Source: Luteibacter sp. Sphag1AF (lineage in GTDB: Bacteria > Pseudomonadota > Gammaproteobacteria > Xanthomonadales > Rhodanobacteraceae). From it: 64,000 nucleotides of DNA. Location: positions 124,001-188,000 of the forward strand of contig NZ_JACHYH010000006.1 of the NCBI RefSeq assembly GCF_014192715.1, in the 5' to 3' direction. This document shows positions 26,725-34,903 of this stretch, piece after piece; within the stretch, counting starts at the first letter, position 1; each line of letters begins with the position of its first letter. Under the pieces are notes generated by a model. That model searched no databases, had not been told where the DNA came from, and saw only the letters and a program-made list of their open reading frames with translations. A program made the position numbers and the translations under genes.

Positions 26725-27486
26725 ATGGCTAATTGGGTTCCCCTCTGGTTGCACAAGCTTGGCTCGCCGCCGATCTTCTATCGGTTCGCAGGCATCGTGC
26801 GCCCATGGGCACTGACGCTCGCCATCCTGGCCGCTGCCGTGGCCCTGTATGGCGGCCTGGTGCTTGCTCCGGCGGACTATCAGCAGGGCGATGCCTACCG
26901 CATCATCTTCATCCACGTGCCCAGTGCATGGATGAGCCTGTTCATCTATGGCGCGATGGCGGTGGCGGCGTTTGTCGGGCTGGTCTGGCGTATCAAGATC
27001 GCCGAAATCGTCGCGATGGAATCCGCGCCCATCGGCGCCGCATTCACCTTCATCACGCTGGTCACCGGCTCCCTCTGGGGCAAGCCGATGTGGGGCACCT
27101 GGTGGACGTGGGATGCGCGACTCACCTCCGAACTGGTGCTGCTGTTTCTCTACATCGGCGTGATCGGGCTGTATCACTCCTTTGAGGATCGTCGCCAGGG
27201 CGCACGCGCCGCGTCGTTCCTTGTGCTGATCGGCATCGTCAACGTGCCCATCGTGCACTTCTCGGTCAACTGGTGGTACACGCTGCACCAGGGCTCCACG
27301 GTGCGCCTGGTTGGGCCGTCGCGCATCGACGCCAGCATGCTGTGGCCGCTGCTGACCATGATGGCCGCCACCAAGCTGTACTACGTAGCGAGCCTGTTCG
27401 CGCGCGTGCGTGCCGAGCTCATTGCTTCGGAAGGCGGCAAGGAGTGGGTGCGTGCCATCGCGCTTGGCGAGGACGCCCGCTCATGA
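26725..27486 (+). CDS. ccmC: Haem handling protein CcmC
   Basis: Six-helix member of the haem handling protein family that loads haem onto CcmE, 253 residues. The periplasmic tryptophan-rich WWD domain is GKPMWGTWWTWDARLTSELVL, with the two haem-ligand histidines expected in IFIHVPSAWMS and VPIVHFSVNWW. Length and topology are normal. The stop overlaps the ccmD start (ATGA). Confidence 0.96.
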   Translation: MANWVPLWLHKLGSPPIFYRFAGIVRPWALTLAILAAAVALYGGLVLAPADYQQGDAYRIIFIHVPSAWMSLFIYGAMAVAAFVGLVWRIKIAEIVAMESAPIGAAFTFITLVTGSLWGKPMWGTWWTWDARLTSELVLLFLYIGVIGLYHSFEDRRQGARAASFLVLIGIVNVPIVHFSVNWWYTLHQGSTVRLVGPSRIDASMLWPLLTMMAATKLYYVASLFARVRAELIASEGGKEWVRAIALGEDARS

Positions 27487-27665
27487 GCCACTTCTTCGCC
27501 ATGGGGGGCTACGCGTTCTACGTGTGGACTTCCTTCGCTGTCTTTTTCGTGGTGTTGCTGATCGACGCACTCGCGCCGATTGCCCGCCGCCGTCGTCATT
27601 TGCGCCAACTGCGTTCGCGCATGGCGCGCTCTGAAGCGCGCCGCCGTCCCGGAACCACTGCATGA
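27483..27665 (+). CDS. ccmD: Haem exporter small subunit CcmD
   Basis: A 60-residue single-helix protein ([20 protein letters not shown], then a basic cytoplasmic tail), the small partner that stabilises CcmC-CcmE and CcmAB. The Gly-Tyr-Ala-x-Tyr-Val-W/Y pattern is the CcmD signature. Start set by the ATGA overlap with ccmC; its own stop overlaps ccmE in the same way. Too short to be found by similarity alone but position makes it certain. Confidence 0.93.
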   Translation: MSHFFAMGGYAFYVWTSFAVFFVVLLIDALAPIARRRRHLRQLRSRMARSEARRRPGTTA

Positions 27666-28129
27666 ATCCCACCCGCAAGCGTCGTCTGATCATCGTCACA
27701 TCGGTGGTTGTTGCCGCTGCCATCGCCATTGGCCTGACCGTCTTCGCGTTGCAGCAGAACATGAATTACCTGTTTACCCCGAGCCAGGTGCAGGGTGGAC
27801 AGGCCACGCAATACAAGACGTTCCGCCTTGGCGGCATGGTCAAGGCCGGCTCCATCCAGCGCGCGTCCGACAGCCTGAAAGTAAGCTTCATCGTCGTGGA
27901 CGCCGCAGGCGCCATGCCCGTGGAATACACCGGCATCCTTCCCGACCTGTTCCGCGACAACCAGTCCGTGATCGCCAGCGGTCGCATGGATGGCGCGCGG
28001 TTCATCGCCACCGAAGTGCTTGCCAAGCACGATGAAACCTACATGCCGAAGGAGCTCAAGGACGCGATGGCCAAGGCGCACGAAAACAGGAAGATCGACG
28101 AGGCTGCCGCGAAGGACCCGTCACCGTGA
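27662..28129 (+). CDS. ccmE: Periplasmic haem chaperone CcmE
   Basis: CcmE binds haem covalently through a histidine and delivers it to apocytochromes. The 155-residue protein has one N-terminal membrane anchor ([22 protein letters not shown]) and an OB-fold domain ([15 protein letters not shown] ... [23 protein letters not shown]). The haem-binding motif is [10 protein letters not shown], with His123 and Tyr127 in the HxxxY arrangement. It overlaps ccmD and ccmF by 4 nt each. Confidence 0.96.
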   Translation: MNPTRKRRLIIVTSVVVAAAIAIGLTVFALQQNMNYLFTPSQVQGGQATQYKTFRLGGMVKAGSIQRASDSLKVSFIVVDAAGAMPVEYTGILPDLFRDNQSVIASGRMDGARFIATEVLAKHDETYMPKELKDAMAKAHENRKIDEAAAKDPSP

Positions 28130-30078
28130 TCCCCGAGCTGGGTCAGTTCGCCCTCATCCTGGCGCTTCTGCTGGCCATTGCACAGGGCGTGCTGCCCATC
28201 GTGGGTGCATGGCGAGGCAATGCAGCGCTGATGGCTGTGGCACGCCCAGCCGCCATCGGTCAGGCGATTTTCGTCAGCGCCGCGATGGCGATCCTGATCT
28301 ACGCGTTTCTGTCGTTCGATTTCTCGGTGGTGTTTGTCGCCGACAATTCCAACCTGGCGCTGCCGTGGTACTACCGCGTCACGGCCGTCTGGGGCGCCCA
28401 CGAGGGCTCCATGTTGTTGTGGGTGTTCATCCTGAACGTATGGACCGTCGCACTGGCCGCCTTCAGCCGCCACCTGCCGCAGCCGTTCGTGGCCCGCGTG
28501 CTGGGTGTACTGGGATGGCTCGCGGTCGGCTTCCTCGCTTTCATCCTTTTCACCTCCAACCCGTTCCTGCGCGAACTGCCGATGCCCGCCGATGGCGGTG
28601 ACCTCAATCCGGTGCTGCAAGACCCGGGCATGACCTTCCATCCGCCCGTGCTCTACATGGGTTACGTCGGCTTCTCGGTCGCGTTCGCGTTTTCCATCGC
28701 GGCGCTGCTGGGCGGCGAACTCGAACAGGCATGGGTGCGCTGGGCCCGTCCGTGGACCAATGTGGCCTGGGCATTCCTTACCGGCGGCATCGTCGCCGGC
28801 AGTTGGTGGGCCTATGCCGAACTGGGCTGGGGCGGCTGGTGGTTCTGGGACCCGGTCGAGAATGCGTCGTTCATGCCCTGGCTGGTGGGCGTGGCATTGA
28901 TCCACGCACAGGCTGTGACAGAGAAGCGCGGCTCCCTGCCCGCCTGGACAGTACTGCTATCGCTGTTTGCCTTCTCGCTGTCGCTATTGGGCACCTTCCT
29001 GGTGCGCTCCGGCGTGCTGACCTCGGTGCACGCATTCGCTTCGGACCCGCGTCGCGGCCTGTACATCCTCGGGTTTCTCATCGTGGTGATCGGCGGCTCG
29101 CTGGCGCTGTACGCCGTGCGTGCGCCGAAGGTCGCAGGTGGCAAACCGTTTGCCGTGCTGTCGCGCGAAACCGCCATCATGGTCGCCAACCTGCTGTTTG
29201 CCACCGCCGCCGCCATGGTGCTGCTGGGCACGCTGTTCCCGCTGATTGGCGATGCGCTGAATCTTGGCAAGATTTCCGTGGGGCCGCCGTACTTCGGCTT
29301 CCTGTTCGTGTTGCTGATGGCGCCCGTGGTGCTGCTGCTGCCCTTCGGCCCGTACCTTCGCTGGGGGCGTGGCGAGGGCAAATCGCTGACCACCGTCGCG
29401 CTGCGTGCAGGCATCGCCGCGGTGATCTGCGCCGTGGCGGGCTGGTTCTTCGCGGACGGCAGGCTGCGCGCCATCGCGGGCATCGCAGGGGCCGCTTGGG
29501 TCGCTGTCGGCACGCTGTCGTATGTGGCAAAGCGCTGGCGCGAGATGCCGCGCGGCCGGCGCTTCCCTGCCGAAATGGCGGGCATGCTGCTCGCCCATTT
29601 CGGCGTTGCGGTGTTTCTGATGGGCGTGATGCTCTCCGAATCGCTGAGCATCGAACGCGACACGCGCCTTGCACCGGGCCAGACCGAAACCATCGGCGGA
29701 TACACGTTCCGCTTCGATGGCGTGCAGGAGTCTGCTGGCCCCAACTGGCAGGGCGATCAGGGCGTGGTCACCGTGATGCGCGATGGCGCTACCGTCCACG
29801 TGATGCATCCGCAGAAGCGCGTTTACACGCGCGGACAGGTGCAAACCGAATCGTCCATCGACGCAGGTGTGTTCCGTGACCTTTACGTTGCCCTGGGTGA
29901 GCCGATGGATGCCGCGCACGTGGATGGTCCGTGGGCATTGCGCCTCTACTACAAGCCGTTCATTCGCTGGATCTGGCTGGGCGGCCTGTTCATGACGCTG
30001 GGCGGATTTGTGGCCGCGGGCGAGCGACGTTTCCGCGCCAAACGCGCCGCTGCCGCCAACCAGGTGGTACCCGCATGA
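28126..30078 (+). CDS. ccmF: Cytochrome c haem lyase subunit CcmF
   Basis: Large polytopic membrane protein (650 residues, about 15 helices) that attaches haem to apocytochrome c together with CcmH and CcmI. The WWD domain reads [19 protein letters not shown]; conserved histidines appear in [11 protein letters not shown] and [14 protein letters not shown]. The GTG start at 28126 forms a GTGA overlap with ccmE. The C-terminal periplasmic domain ([19 protein letters not shown]) is present. Length normal. Confidence 0.96.
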   Translation: MIPELGQFALILALLLAIAQGVLPIVGAWRGNAALMAVARPAAIGQAIFVSAAMAILIYAFLSFDFSVVFVADNSNLALPWYYRVTAVWGAHEGSMLLWVFILNVWTVALAAFSRHLPQPFVARVLGVLGWLAVGFLAFILFTSNPFLRELPMPADGGDLNPVLQDPGMTFHPPVLYMGYVGFSVAFAFSIAALLGGELEQAWVRWARPWTNVAWAFLTGGIVAGSWWAYAELGWGGWWFWDPVENASFMPWLVGVALIHAQAVTEKRGSLPAWTVLLSLFAFSLSLLGTFLVRSGVLTSVHAFASDPRRGLYILGFLIVVIGGSLALYAVRAPKVAGGKPFAVLSRETAIMVANLLFATAAAMVLLGTLFPLIGDALNLGKISVGPPYFGFLFVLLMAPVVLLLPFGPYLRWGRGEGKSLTTVALRAGIAAVICAVAGWFFADGRLRAIAGIAGAAWVAVGTLSYVAKRWREMPRGRRFPAEMAGMLLAHFGVAVFLMGVMLSESLSIERDTRLAPGQTETIGGYTFRFDGVQESAGPNWQGDQGVVTVMRDGATVHVMHPQKRVYTRGQVQTESSIDAGVFRDLYVALGEPMDAAHVDGPWALRLYYKPFIRWIWLGGLFMTLGGFVAAGERRFRAKRAAAANQVVPA

Positions 30079-30617
30079 CGCGTCTGCTACCCCTTTTTGC
30101 CTTCCTGCTGCTGGCCGCGCTGTTCGGTTTTGGCATCTGGTACAACACGAAACACGACCAGCAGGAAATCGTGTCGCCGCTGATCGACCGCGCGGCACCC
30201 GACTTCGATCTTCCCGTATTGGGCGACAATTCCCGCCGCGTGACCAAAGCCTCGCTCCTGGGCAAGCCGTATCTGTTGAACGTGTTCGGCAGCTGGTGCA
30301 TCGAGTGCGTGCACGAACACCCTGTGCTGATGAACGAAGCACGCGCGCTGGGCGTGACGCTGGTCGGCTACAACTACAAGGACGATCCGGCTGATGCGTC
30401 GGCATGGATCGCAAAGCATGGCAACCCATTCGATGTGATCGTGGCCGACCGTGACGGTCGCGGCGCGCTGGATTTCGGCGTGTATGGCGCGCCGGAAACC
30501 TTCCTGGTCGATGCCCATGGCTTCATCCGGTACAAGCACGTGGGGCCGCTGACGCCCGATGATCTGGCTCGGGAAATCAGACCCGCCATTGACGCGTTGC
30601 GCCGGGAGAACCGCTGA
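30075..30617 (+). CDS. ccmG: Thiol:disulfide interchange protein DsbE/CcmG
   Basis: Membrane-anchored thioredoxin-like protein of 180 residues that reduces the apocytochrome CxxCH cysteines. One N-terminal helix (LLPLFAFLLLAALFGFGIWY) and a thioredoxin fold with the active site GSWCIECVHEHP (CxxC) and the cis-Pro region YGAPETFLVD. CxxC of the type WC-x-x-C with Pro replaced by Ile-Glu is slightly unusual (WCxPC or WCVPC is commoner). It overlaps ccmF by 4 nt and ccmH by 1 nt. Confidence 0.94.
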   Translation: MTRLLPLFAFLLLAALFGFGIWYNTKHDQQEIVSPLIDRAAPDFDLPVLGDNSRRVTKASLLGKPYLLNVFGSWCIECVHEHPVLMNEARALGVTLVGYNYKDDPADASAWIAKHGNPFDVIVADRDGRGALDFGVYGAPETFLVDAHGFIRYKHVGPLTPDDLAREIRPAIDALRRENR

Positions 30618-31057
30618 TGCGTCGCGCACTCCTGCTGCTCGCCGCGCTGTTCTTTGCCGGGGCATGCCTGGCCCAGGCCATCCAGCCGCTGCCCTTCCGG
30701 GATCATGCCGAAGAAGTACGCTTCCAGAAGCTGAGCGCGCAACTTCGCTGCCCGATGTGCCAGAACGAAACGCTGGCCGATTCCAATGCACCTATTGCGC
30801 ACGACCTGCGCATGAAGATCTTCGAGCTGATGCAGGCAGGCAAAAGCGACGATGAGATCAAGGCGTATCTGGTCGAGCGCTACTCCAAGTTCGTGCTTTA
30901 CCAGCCGCCCGTGGAACCGGGCACGTGGCTTCTGTGGTTCGGTCCCGGCGTGCTGCTGATCGCCGGTGCAACGGTGGTCTGGATTCAGGTGCGCCGGCGC
31001 AGCCGCATGGCTGCCGACACGGCGCTGCCGCCCGCCGACAGTGAGGACGACTGGTGA
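30617..31057 (+). CDS. ccmH: Cytochrome c maturation protein CcmH
   Basis: A 146-residue membrane-anchored thioredox protein of the CcmH/CcmL family with the active site LRCPMCQNETLADSNA. The signal peptide (LLLLAALFFAGACLA) and a C-terminal helix (TWLLWFGPGVLLIAGATVVWI) frame a three-helix domain. It reduces and presents apocytochrome c to CcmF. Start ATG at 30617 shares its A with the ccmG stop. Confidence 0.95.
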   Translation: MRRALLLLAALFFAGACLAQAIQPLPFRDHAEEVRFQKLSAQLRCPMCQNETLADSNAPIAHDLRMKIFELMQAGKSDDEIKAYLVERYSKFVLYQPPVEPGTWLLWFGPGVLLIAGATVVWIQVRRRSRMAADTALPPADSEDDW

Positions 31058-32076
31058 CGATCACTTTCTACACCATCGCTGCCGTGATGCTCGCCATCAC
31101 GCTGGCACTGCTGCTTGTACCCATGGTTCGCGAAGGACGTCGCCACGGGCGCTCGCGAGGCGTGTTCGTGACCATGCTGGTCATCGCGCTCGTGGTGCCC
31201 CTGAGCGCCGTGGGCATCTACGCCATGACAGGCAACACGGCGACACTCGCCGGTGTTCCCAGGGCATCGCCCGTGGCCATCGACGACGCCATCGCCGACC
31301 TGCGCCAGCGCCTGGCTGAGCACCCTGACGACGTGGAAGGGTGGCTTCTTCTTGGCCAGACCTACGGAATGCTGAAACAGCCCGCCGAGGCGCGGCAGGC
31401 CTTCGATGGTGCGCTGAAGGCGCGACCAGACAACCCCATTGCCATGGTCGGCTGGGCAGAAGCCGATTCGCTGGTGCGCCCCGATCACCGCATCGAAGGA
31501 CGCGCGGCCGACCTGCTCCAGCGCGCCGTCACCCTGGACCCGCAAAGCCAGCGCGGTCTATGGCTGCTGGGCATCAGCCAGTTCCAGCACGGGCAATATG
31601 CGCAAGCATCCGCTACCTGGAAGCGTCTGCAACCGATGCTCGACCCGGATTCCGGCGTGGCGCGAGCAGTGGCCCAGCAGATTGCGCAGGCCGACGAGCT
31701 CGCAGGCACCCCTAAAGCATCCGCGCCCCCTGGCACGCAGCTGACGATCAACGTTTCGCTGGCCGAATCGCTGCGCGCAAAACTGGCGCCCGGCGACACG
31801 CTATTCGTCTTTGCGCGCTTACCCAACGGCCCGCCCATGCCGCTGGCCGTCGCCCGACTTTCCGCCGACACACTTCCCACCAGCGTGACACTGAGCGACG
31901 CGATGGCGATGACGCCCGACCGTCCGCTATCGTCCGCACCCCGGGTGACCATCGCTGCGCGCATCAGCCACAGCGGTCAGGCCATCGCCCAGCCTGGGGA
32001 TCTGGAAGGCGACGCCGGCGTTGTCGACACCACACGCACCGAGCCGGTCACGCTCGTCATCGACCGCACGCATTGA
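31054..32076 (+). CDS. ccmI: Cytochrome c maturation TPR protein CcmI
   Basis: A 340-residue protein with two N-terminal membrane helices (about 1-22 and 33-55), a run of TPR repeats (RLAEHPDDVEGWLLLGQTYGMLKQPAEARQAFDGALKARPDNP; LLQRAVTLDPQSQRGLWLLGISQFQHGQYAQA), and a C-terminal beta domain (TIAARISHSGQAIAQPGDLEG), as in CcmI/CycH apocytochrome chaperones. GTG start overlaps the ccmH stop (GTGA). Last ccm gene; the next gene follows 11 nt later, so transcription may continue. Confidence 0.93.
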   Translation: MTITFYTIAAVMLAITLALLLVPMVREGRRHGRSRGVFVTMLVIALVVPLSAVGIYAMTGNTATLAGVPRASPVAIDDAIADLRQRLAEHPDDVEGWLLLGQTYGMLKQPAEARQAFDGALKARPDNPIAMVGWAEADSLVRPDHRIEGRAADLLQRAVTLDPQSQRGLWLLGISQFQHGQYAQASATWKRLQPMLDPDSGVARAVAQQIAQADELAGTPKASAPPGTQLTINVSLAESLRAKLAPGDTLFVFARLPNGPPMPLAVARLSADTLPTSVTLSDAMAMTPDRPLSSAPRVTIAARISHSGQAIAQPGDLEGDAGVVDTTRTEPVTLVIDRTH

Positions 32077-32087
32077 ATGAGACGCCC

Positions 32088-33197
32088 ATGAGCGACGCTC
32101 GACGCTACCACCAGCTCTCCTCCCCCTTTGCCATGAAGCGTGGCGGCTCGCTCGCAGGCGCACGCGTGGCCTACGAAACCTGGGGTGAGCTCAACACCGC
32201 ACGTTCCAATGCCATCCTCATCCTGACCGGCCTGTCGCCCAGCGCGCACGCGGCCTCCAACGCCGACGATCCGTCACGTGGCTGGTGGGAAGACATGATC
32301 GGCCCGGGCAAGGCGTTCGACACCGACCGCTTCCACGTCATCTGCATCAACTCGCTGGGCAGCGACAAAGGCTCCACGTGTCCGGCGTCCATCGACCCTG
32401 CCACTGGCGAGCCTTACCGCCTCACCTTCCCGGAGCTTGCTCTGGAAGATGTGGCAAATGCAGCGCACGAAGCCGTGACCGGCATGGGCATTACGCAGCT
32501 GGCCTGCCTCGTCGGCTGCTCCATGGGCGGCATGAGTGCGCTGGCATACATGCTGCTGCATCCGGGCAGCGCACGCACGCACATCAGCGTGGATACCGCG
32601 CCGCAGGCTCAGCCGTTCGCGATTGCCATCCGCTCACTTCAGCGCGAAGCCATCCGCCTCGATCCGCACTGGAACAACGGGCAGTACAGCGACGCAAGCT
32701 ATCCCGAACACGGCATGAGCATCGCGCGCAAACTGGGCGTCATCACGTATCGTTCCGCGATGGAGTGGAACGGACGCTTCGCGCGCATCCGCCTGGATGC
32801 CGACCAGCGCGAAGAGAACGATCCGTTCGGCTTTGAATTTCAGGTGGAATCGTACCTGGAAGGTCATGCGCGCCGCTTCAACCGCACGTTCGATCCAAAC
32901 AGCTACCTGTACCTGTCGCGCGCCAGCGACTGGTTCGACATCAGCGAATACGGCGACGGAGACGTGCTGAAAGGCCTCGCGCGCATCCATCTGCAAAGCG
33001 CGCTGGTCATCGGCGTCAGCACCGATATCCTGTTTCCGCTGGAACAGCAGGAAACCATCGCCACCGGCCTTGAGCAGGCAGGTGCCCACGTCAACTTCGT
33101 GGCCCTCGATTCGCCTCAGGGCCACGACGCCTTCCTCGTGGACATTGAGAACTACAGCCGCGCCATTGGCGGTTTTCTGGGCGAACTGGACGTCTGA
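32088..33197 (+). CDS. MetX-family O-acyltransferase, probably serine O-succinyltransferase
   Basis: Alpha/beta hydrolase of the MetX (homoserine O-acyltransferase) family, 369 residues. The nucleophile is Ser145 in VGCSMGGMS; the acid and base are expected in STDILFP and GHDAF. In several Xanthomonadales the orthologous enzyme transfers succinyl from succinyl-CoA to L-serine for cysteine synthesis, with homoserine as a weaker substrate; the motif TGLSPSAHAASNADDPSRGWW and the IDPATG insertion resemble that group rather than homoserine O-acetyltransferases. This substrate call is from family knowledge, not proven. ATG at 32088 is chosen over the TTG at 32073. Downstream is a cysteine dioxygenase-like gene. 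Confidence 0.85.
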   Translation: MSDARRYHQLSSPFAMKRGGSLAGARVAYETWGELNTARSNAILILTGLSPSAHAASNADDPSRGWWEDMIGPGKAFDTDRFHVICINSLGSDKGSTCPASIDPATGEPYRLTFPELALEDVANAAHEAVTGMGITQLACLVGCSMGGMSALAYMLLHPGSARTHISVDTAPQAQPFAIAIRSLQREAIRLDPHWNNGQYSDASYPEHGMSIARKLGVITYRSAMEWNGRFARIRLDADQREENDPFGFEFQVESYLEGHARRFNRTFDPNSYLYLSRASDWFDISEYGDGDVLKGLARIHLQSALVIGVSTDILFPLEQQETIATGLEQAGAHVNFVALDSPQGHDAFLVDIENYSRAIGGFLGELDV

Positions 33198-33279
33198 GCG
33201 CCTTCGCAGCGCTCAACGGGCGGCCCTGATATGATGGATGGCGAAGCCCCAACGCTCCGCCTCCATCAGGTCCCCCACC

Positions 33280-33858
33280 ATGATCACCCTCGATTTTCCG
33301 GGTAGCCGCAAACTGATCGACGCCATCGACGCCTCGGTCGCCAGGGAAAGCACCCCCGACATCACCGACACCCTGCGCAACGCGCTGTGCCGCCTGATTC
33401 GCGAAAATGAAGTGCAGCTCCCCGCCTGCGTGTTTGAAGCCGCCGGCGACCACTACGCCCGTCGCGAGCTGTATCGCAGCGACGAGCACGGCTACAGCGT
33501 GGTCGCCATGACGTGGGGTCCCGGCCAGGGCACCCAGATTCACGATCACAGCGGCATGTGGTGCGTGGAAGGCGTATGGAACGGTGCCCTGGAAATCGTG
33601 CAGTACGAGCTTCTGGGCCACACCGACCAGCGCTACCACTTCCGCCCGGTGGGCTCGATCCAGGCAGGTCCCGGCTCAGCCGGCAGCCTCATCCCGCCCC
33701 ACGAATACCACACCATCCGCAACCCCAGCGACACCGCCATCGCGGTCAGCCTGCACATCTATTCCGGCCGCATGACCCAGTGCGCCGTCTTCCAGCCGGA
33801 AGGCAATGGCTGGTATCTGCGCGATGAACGTCAGTTGGGTCTCGACCGCGTCCACTGA
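33280..33858 (+). CDS. Cysteine dioxygenase-like thiol dioxygenase
   Basis: A 192-residue cupin of the cysteine dioxygenase type I family, mononuclear iron enzymes that oxidise L-cysteine to cysteine sulfinate; some bacterial members use 3-mercaptopropionate instead. The iron ligands are His88 and His90 in QIHDHSGMWCVEG and His159 in SLHIYSG. ATG at 33280 gives MITLDFPGSRKLIDAI; the longer ORF is rejected. It follows the cysteine-forming acyltransferase gene by 82 nt and could balance cysteine levels, but a shared operon is not shown. Confidence 0.85.
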   Translation: MITLDFPGSRKLIDAIDASVARESTPDITDTLRNALCRLIRENEVQLPACVFEAAGDHYARRELYRSDEHGYSVVAMTWGPGQGTQIHDHSGMWCVEGVWNGALEIVQYELLGHTDQRYHFRPVGSIQAGPGSAGSLIPPHEYHTIRNPSDTAIAVSLHIYSGRMTQCAVFQPEGNGWYLRDERQLGLDRVH

Positions 33859-33881
33859 TTGCCTCATAATCTCGCCTCCGT

Positions 33882-33968
33882 GCCGAAATGGCGGAACTGG
33901 TAGACGCGACGGACTCAAAATCCGTTTCTGGCGACAGAGTGTCGGTTCGATTCCGACTTTCGGCACCA
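33882..33968 (+). tRNA. tRNA-Leu (anticodon CAA)
   Basis: Starts GCCGAAATGG, D-loop with CTGGTAGACG, anticodon stem-loop ACGGA-CTCAAAA-TCCGT (anticodon CAA, reads UUG), long class II variable arm, T-loop GGTTCGATTCC, and genome-encoded CCA. An intrinsic terminator follows. Confidence 0.96.
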
Positions 33969-33975
33969 AACAACT

Positions 33976-33998
33976 AAACCCGCAGATGCGGGTTTTTT
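33976..33998 (+). terminator. Intrinsic terminator of tRNA-Leu
   Basis: AAACCCGC-AGAT-GCGGGTTTTTTT, 8 nt after the CCA end: a GC-rich stem followed by a T run. Confidence 0.93.
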
Positions 33999-34066
33999 TG
34001 TGCCCGCCACGTGGGCTGAGATAAAGCACGTATCCAGCGTTTTGGCGCACGGGCACAGGAAAGGCG

Positions 34067-34456
34067 GTGGTCGGCCACCAGAATCAACAAAAATGCCCGT
34101 TTCCAGGCTTTCACCCCGGGCGCGCCTACATCACTTGCCATATTGCGGACGGTGCCACCCACACGCGAGCCTTGCCCCGGGTAGTGGACAGGGTGGCAGT
34201 CATGAAAAAGGGAAAGGAAACGGCATCGCCCGAACGTGGCATCCCCTTGAAGGGGGAGACGATTGCCGATGTGCTTGAGGCGTTGTTTGCACAAGAGCCG
34301 CAGCTGCGGGACGAGCTTTACGATGGCGAGTTGCTGCGTCCGAGCATTTCGGTTTGCCTCAACGGCATCGACTCACGGTATCTCGCGCTGGGATTGAAGA
34401 CGCCCGTGCAGGCCGGCGACCGCGTCAGTACCTGTGAAAACGTGACGCTGCATTGA
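34067..34456 (+). CDS. MoaD/ThiS-like beta-grasp protein lacking the GG tail
   Basis: The C-terminal 85 residues look like a beta-grasp sulfur-carrier: PLKGETIADVLEALFAQEPQ, LRPSISVCLNGIDSRYLALG, and LKTPVQAGDRVS align in order with MoaD proteins (TVxDLLxAL ... VxVNGxD ... TPLxDGDEV). However the protein ends CENVTLH, without the terminal Gly-Gly needed for thiocarboxylate formation. The GTG at 34067 with AGGA 6 nt before it gives 129 residues; the ATG at 34202 would give 84 and lose a possible first strand. Family level is fairly sure, function unknown. Confidence 0.6.
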   Translation: MVGHQNQQKCPFPGFHPGRAYITCHIADGATHTRALPRVVDRVAVMKKGKETASPERGIPLKGETIADVLEALFAQEPQLRDELYDGELLRPSISVCLNGIDSRYLALGLKTPVQAGDRVSTCENVTLH

Positions 34457-34468
34457 ATCTGCCGGGTG

Positions 34469-34807
34469 CTATGCGCCTGAAGCGGCATATCCCGTCGTCG
34501 TCTGAAACTGGGCGAATGGGGCCGCCGTCTCGCTCAATTGCGATAGTGGCACGCGCTCGCATACGCCCATCAAACGGGCGCGAAGCACGCTGATTTCGCG
34601 GATTTTCTCCGACTCGGAGAACGAGAACTCGTCAGTCATTTCAAACGCGGCCACAACGTCGCCGCTTTCGCTGTTCATGATCCACGGGCGGCGAGCGGTG
34701 ATGAGGCCCGCGCGCGCCATGGCGGCGTAGCTCTCCAGGAGCAGCGACACCACCAGATCGGTGCGGCCGGGAAACGGGCGATAACTCACGATGATGGATG
34801 TGGCCAA
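34469..34807 (-). CDS. Hypothetical protein, possibly a dimeric alpha-beta barrel fold
   Basis: About 112 residues, not recognised with certainty. The sequence SIIVSYRPFPGRTDLVVSLLLESYAAMARAGLIT followed by WIMNSESGDVVAAFEMTD and a helix (SFSESEKIREISVLRARL) has the beta-alpha-beta rhythm of ferredoxin-like/ABM (antibiotic biosynthesis monooxygenase) domains. The TTG at 34807, with GGGGAAG upstream, is preferred to the ATG at 34846 whose leader looks non-coding. It converges with the MoaD-like gene (12-nt gap). Confidence 0.6.
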   Translation of the reverse strand: MATSIIVSYRPFPGRTDLVVSLLLESYAAMARAGLITARRPWIMNSESGDVVAAFEMTDEFSFSESEKIREISVLRARLMGVCERVPLSQLSETAAPFAQFQTTTGYAASGA

Positions 34808-34903
34808 AGTGCTTCCCCGGCATCCCGCCCCGCGCGGACACACCATTGTTGCCTGACCGCGACAAAGGTCAAGCGATCCGGTGATTTCAATTCGGCAGGT
34901 AAC

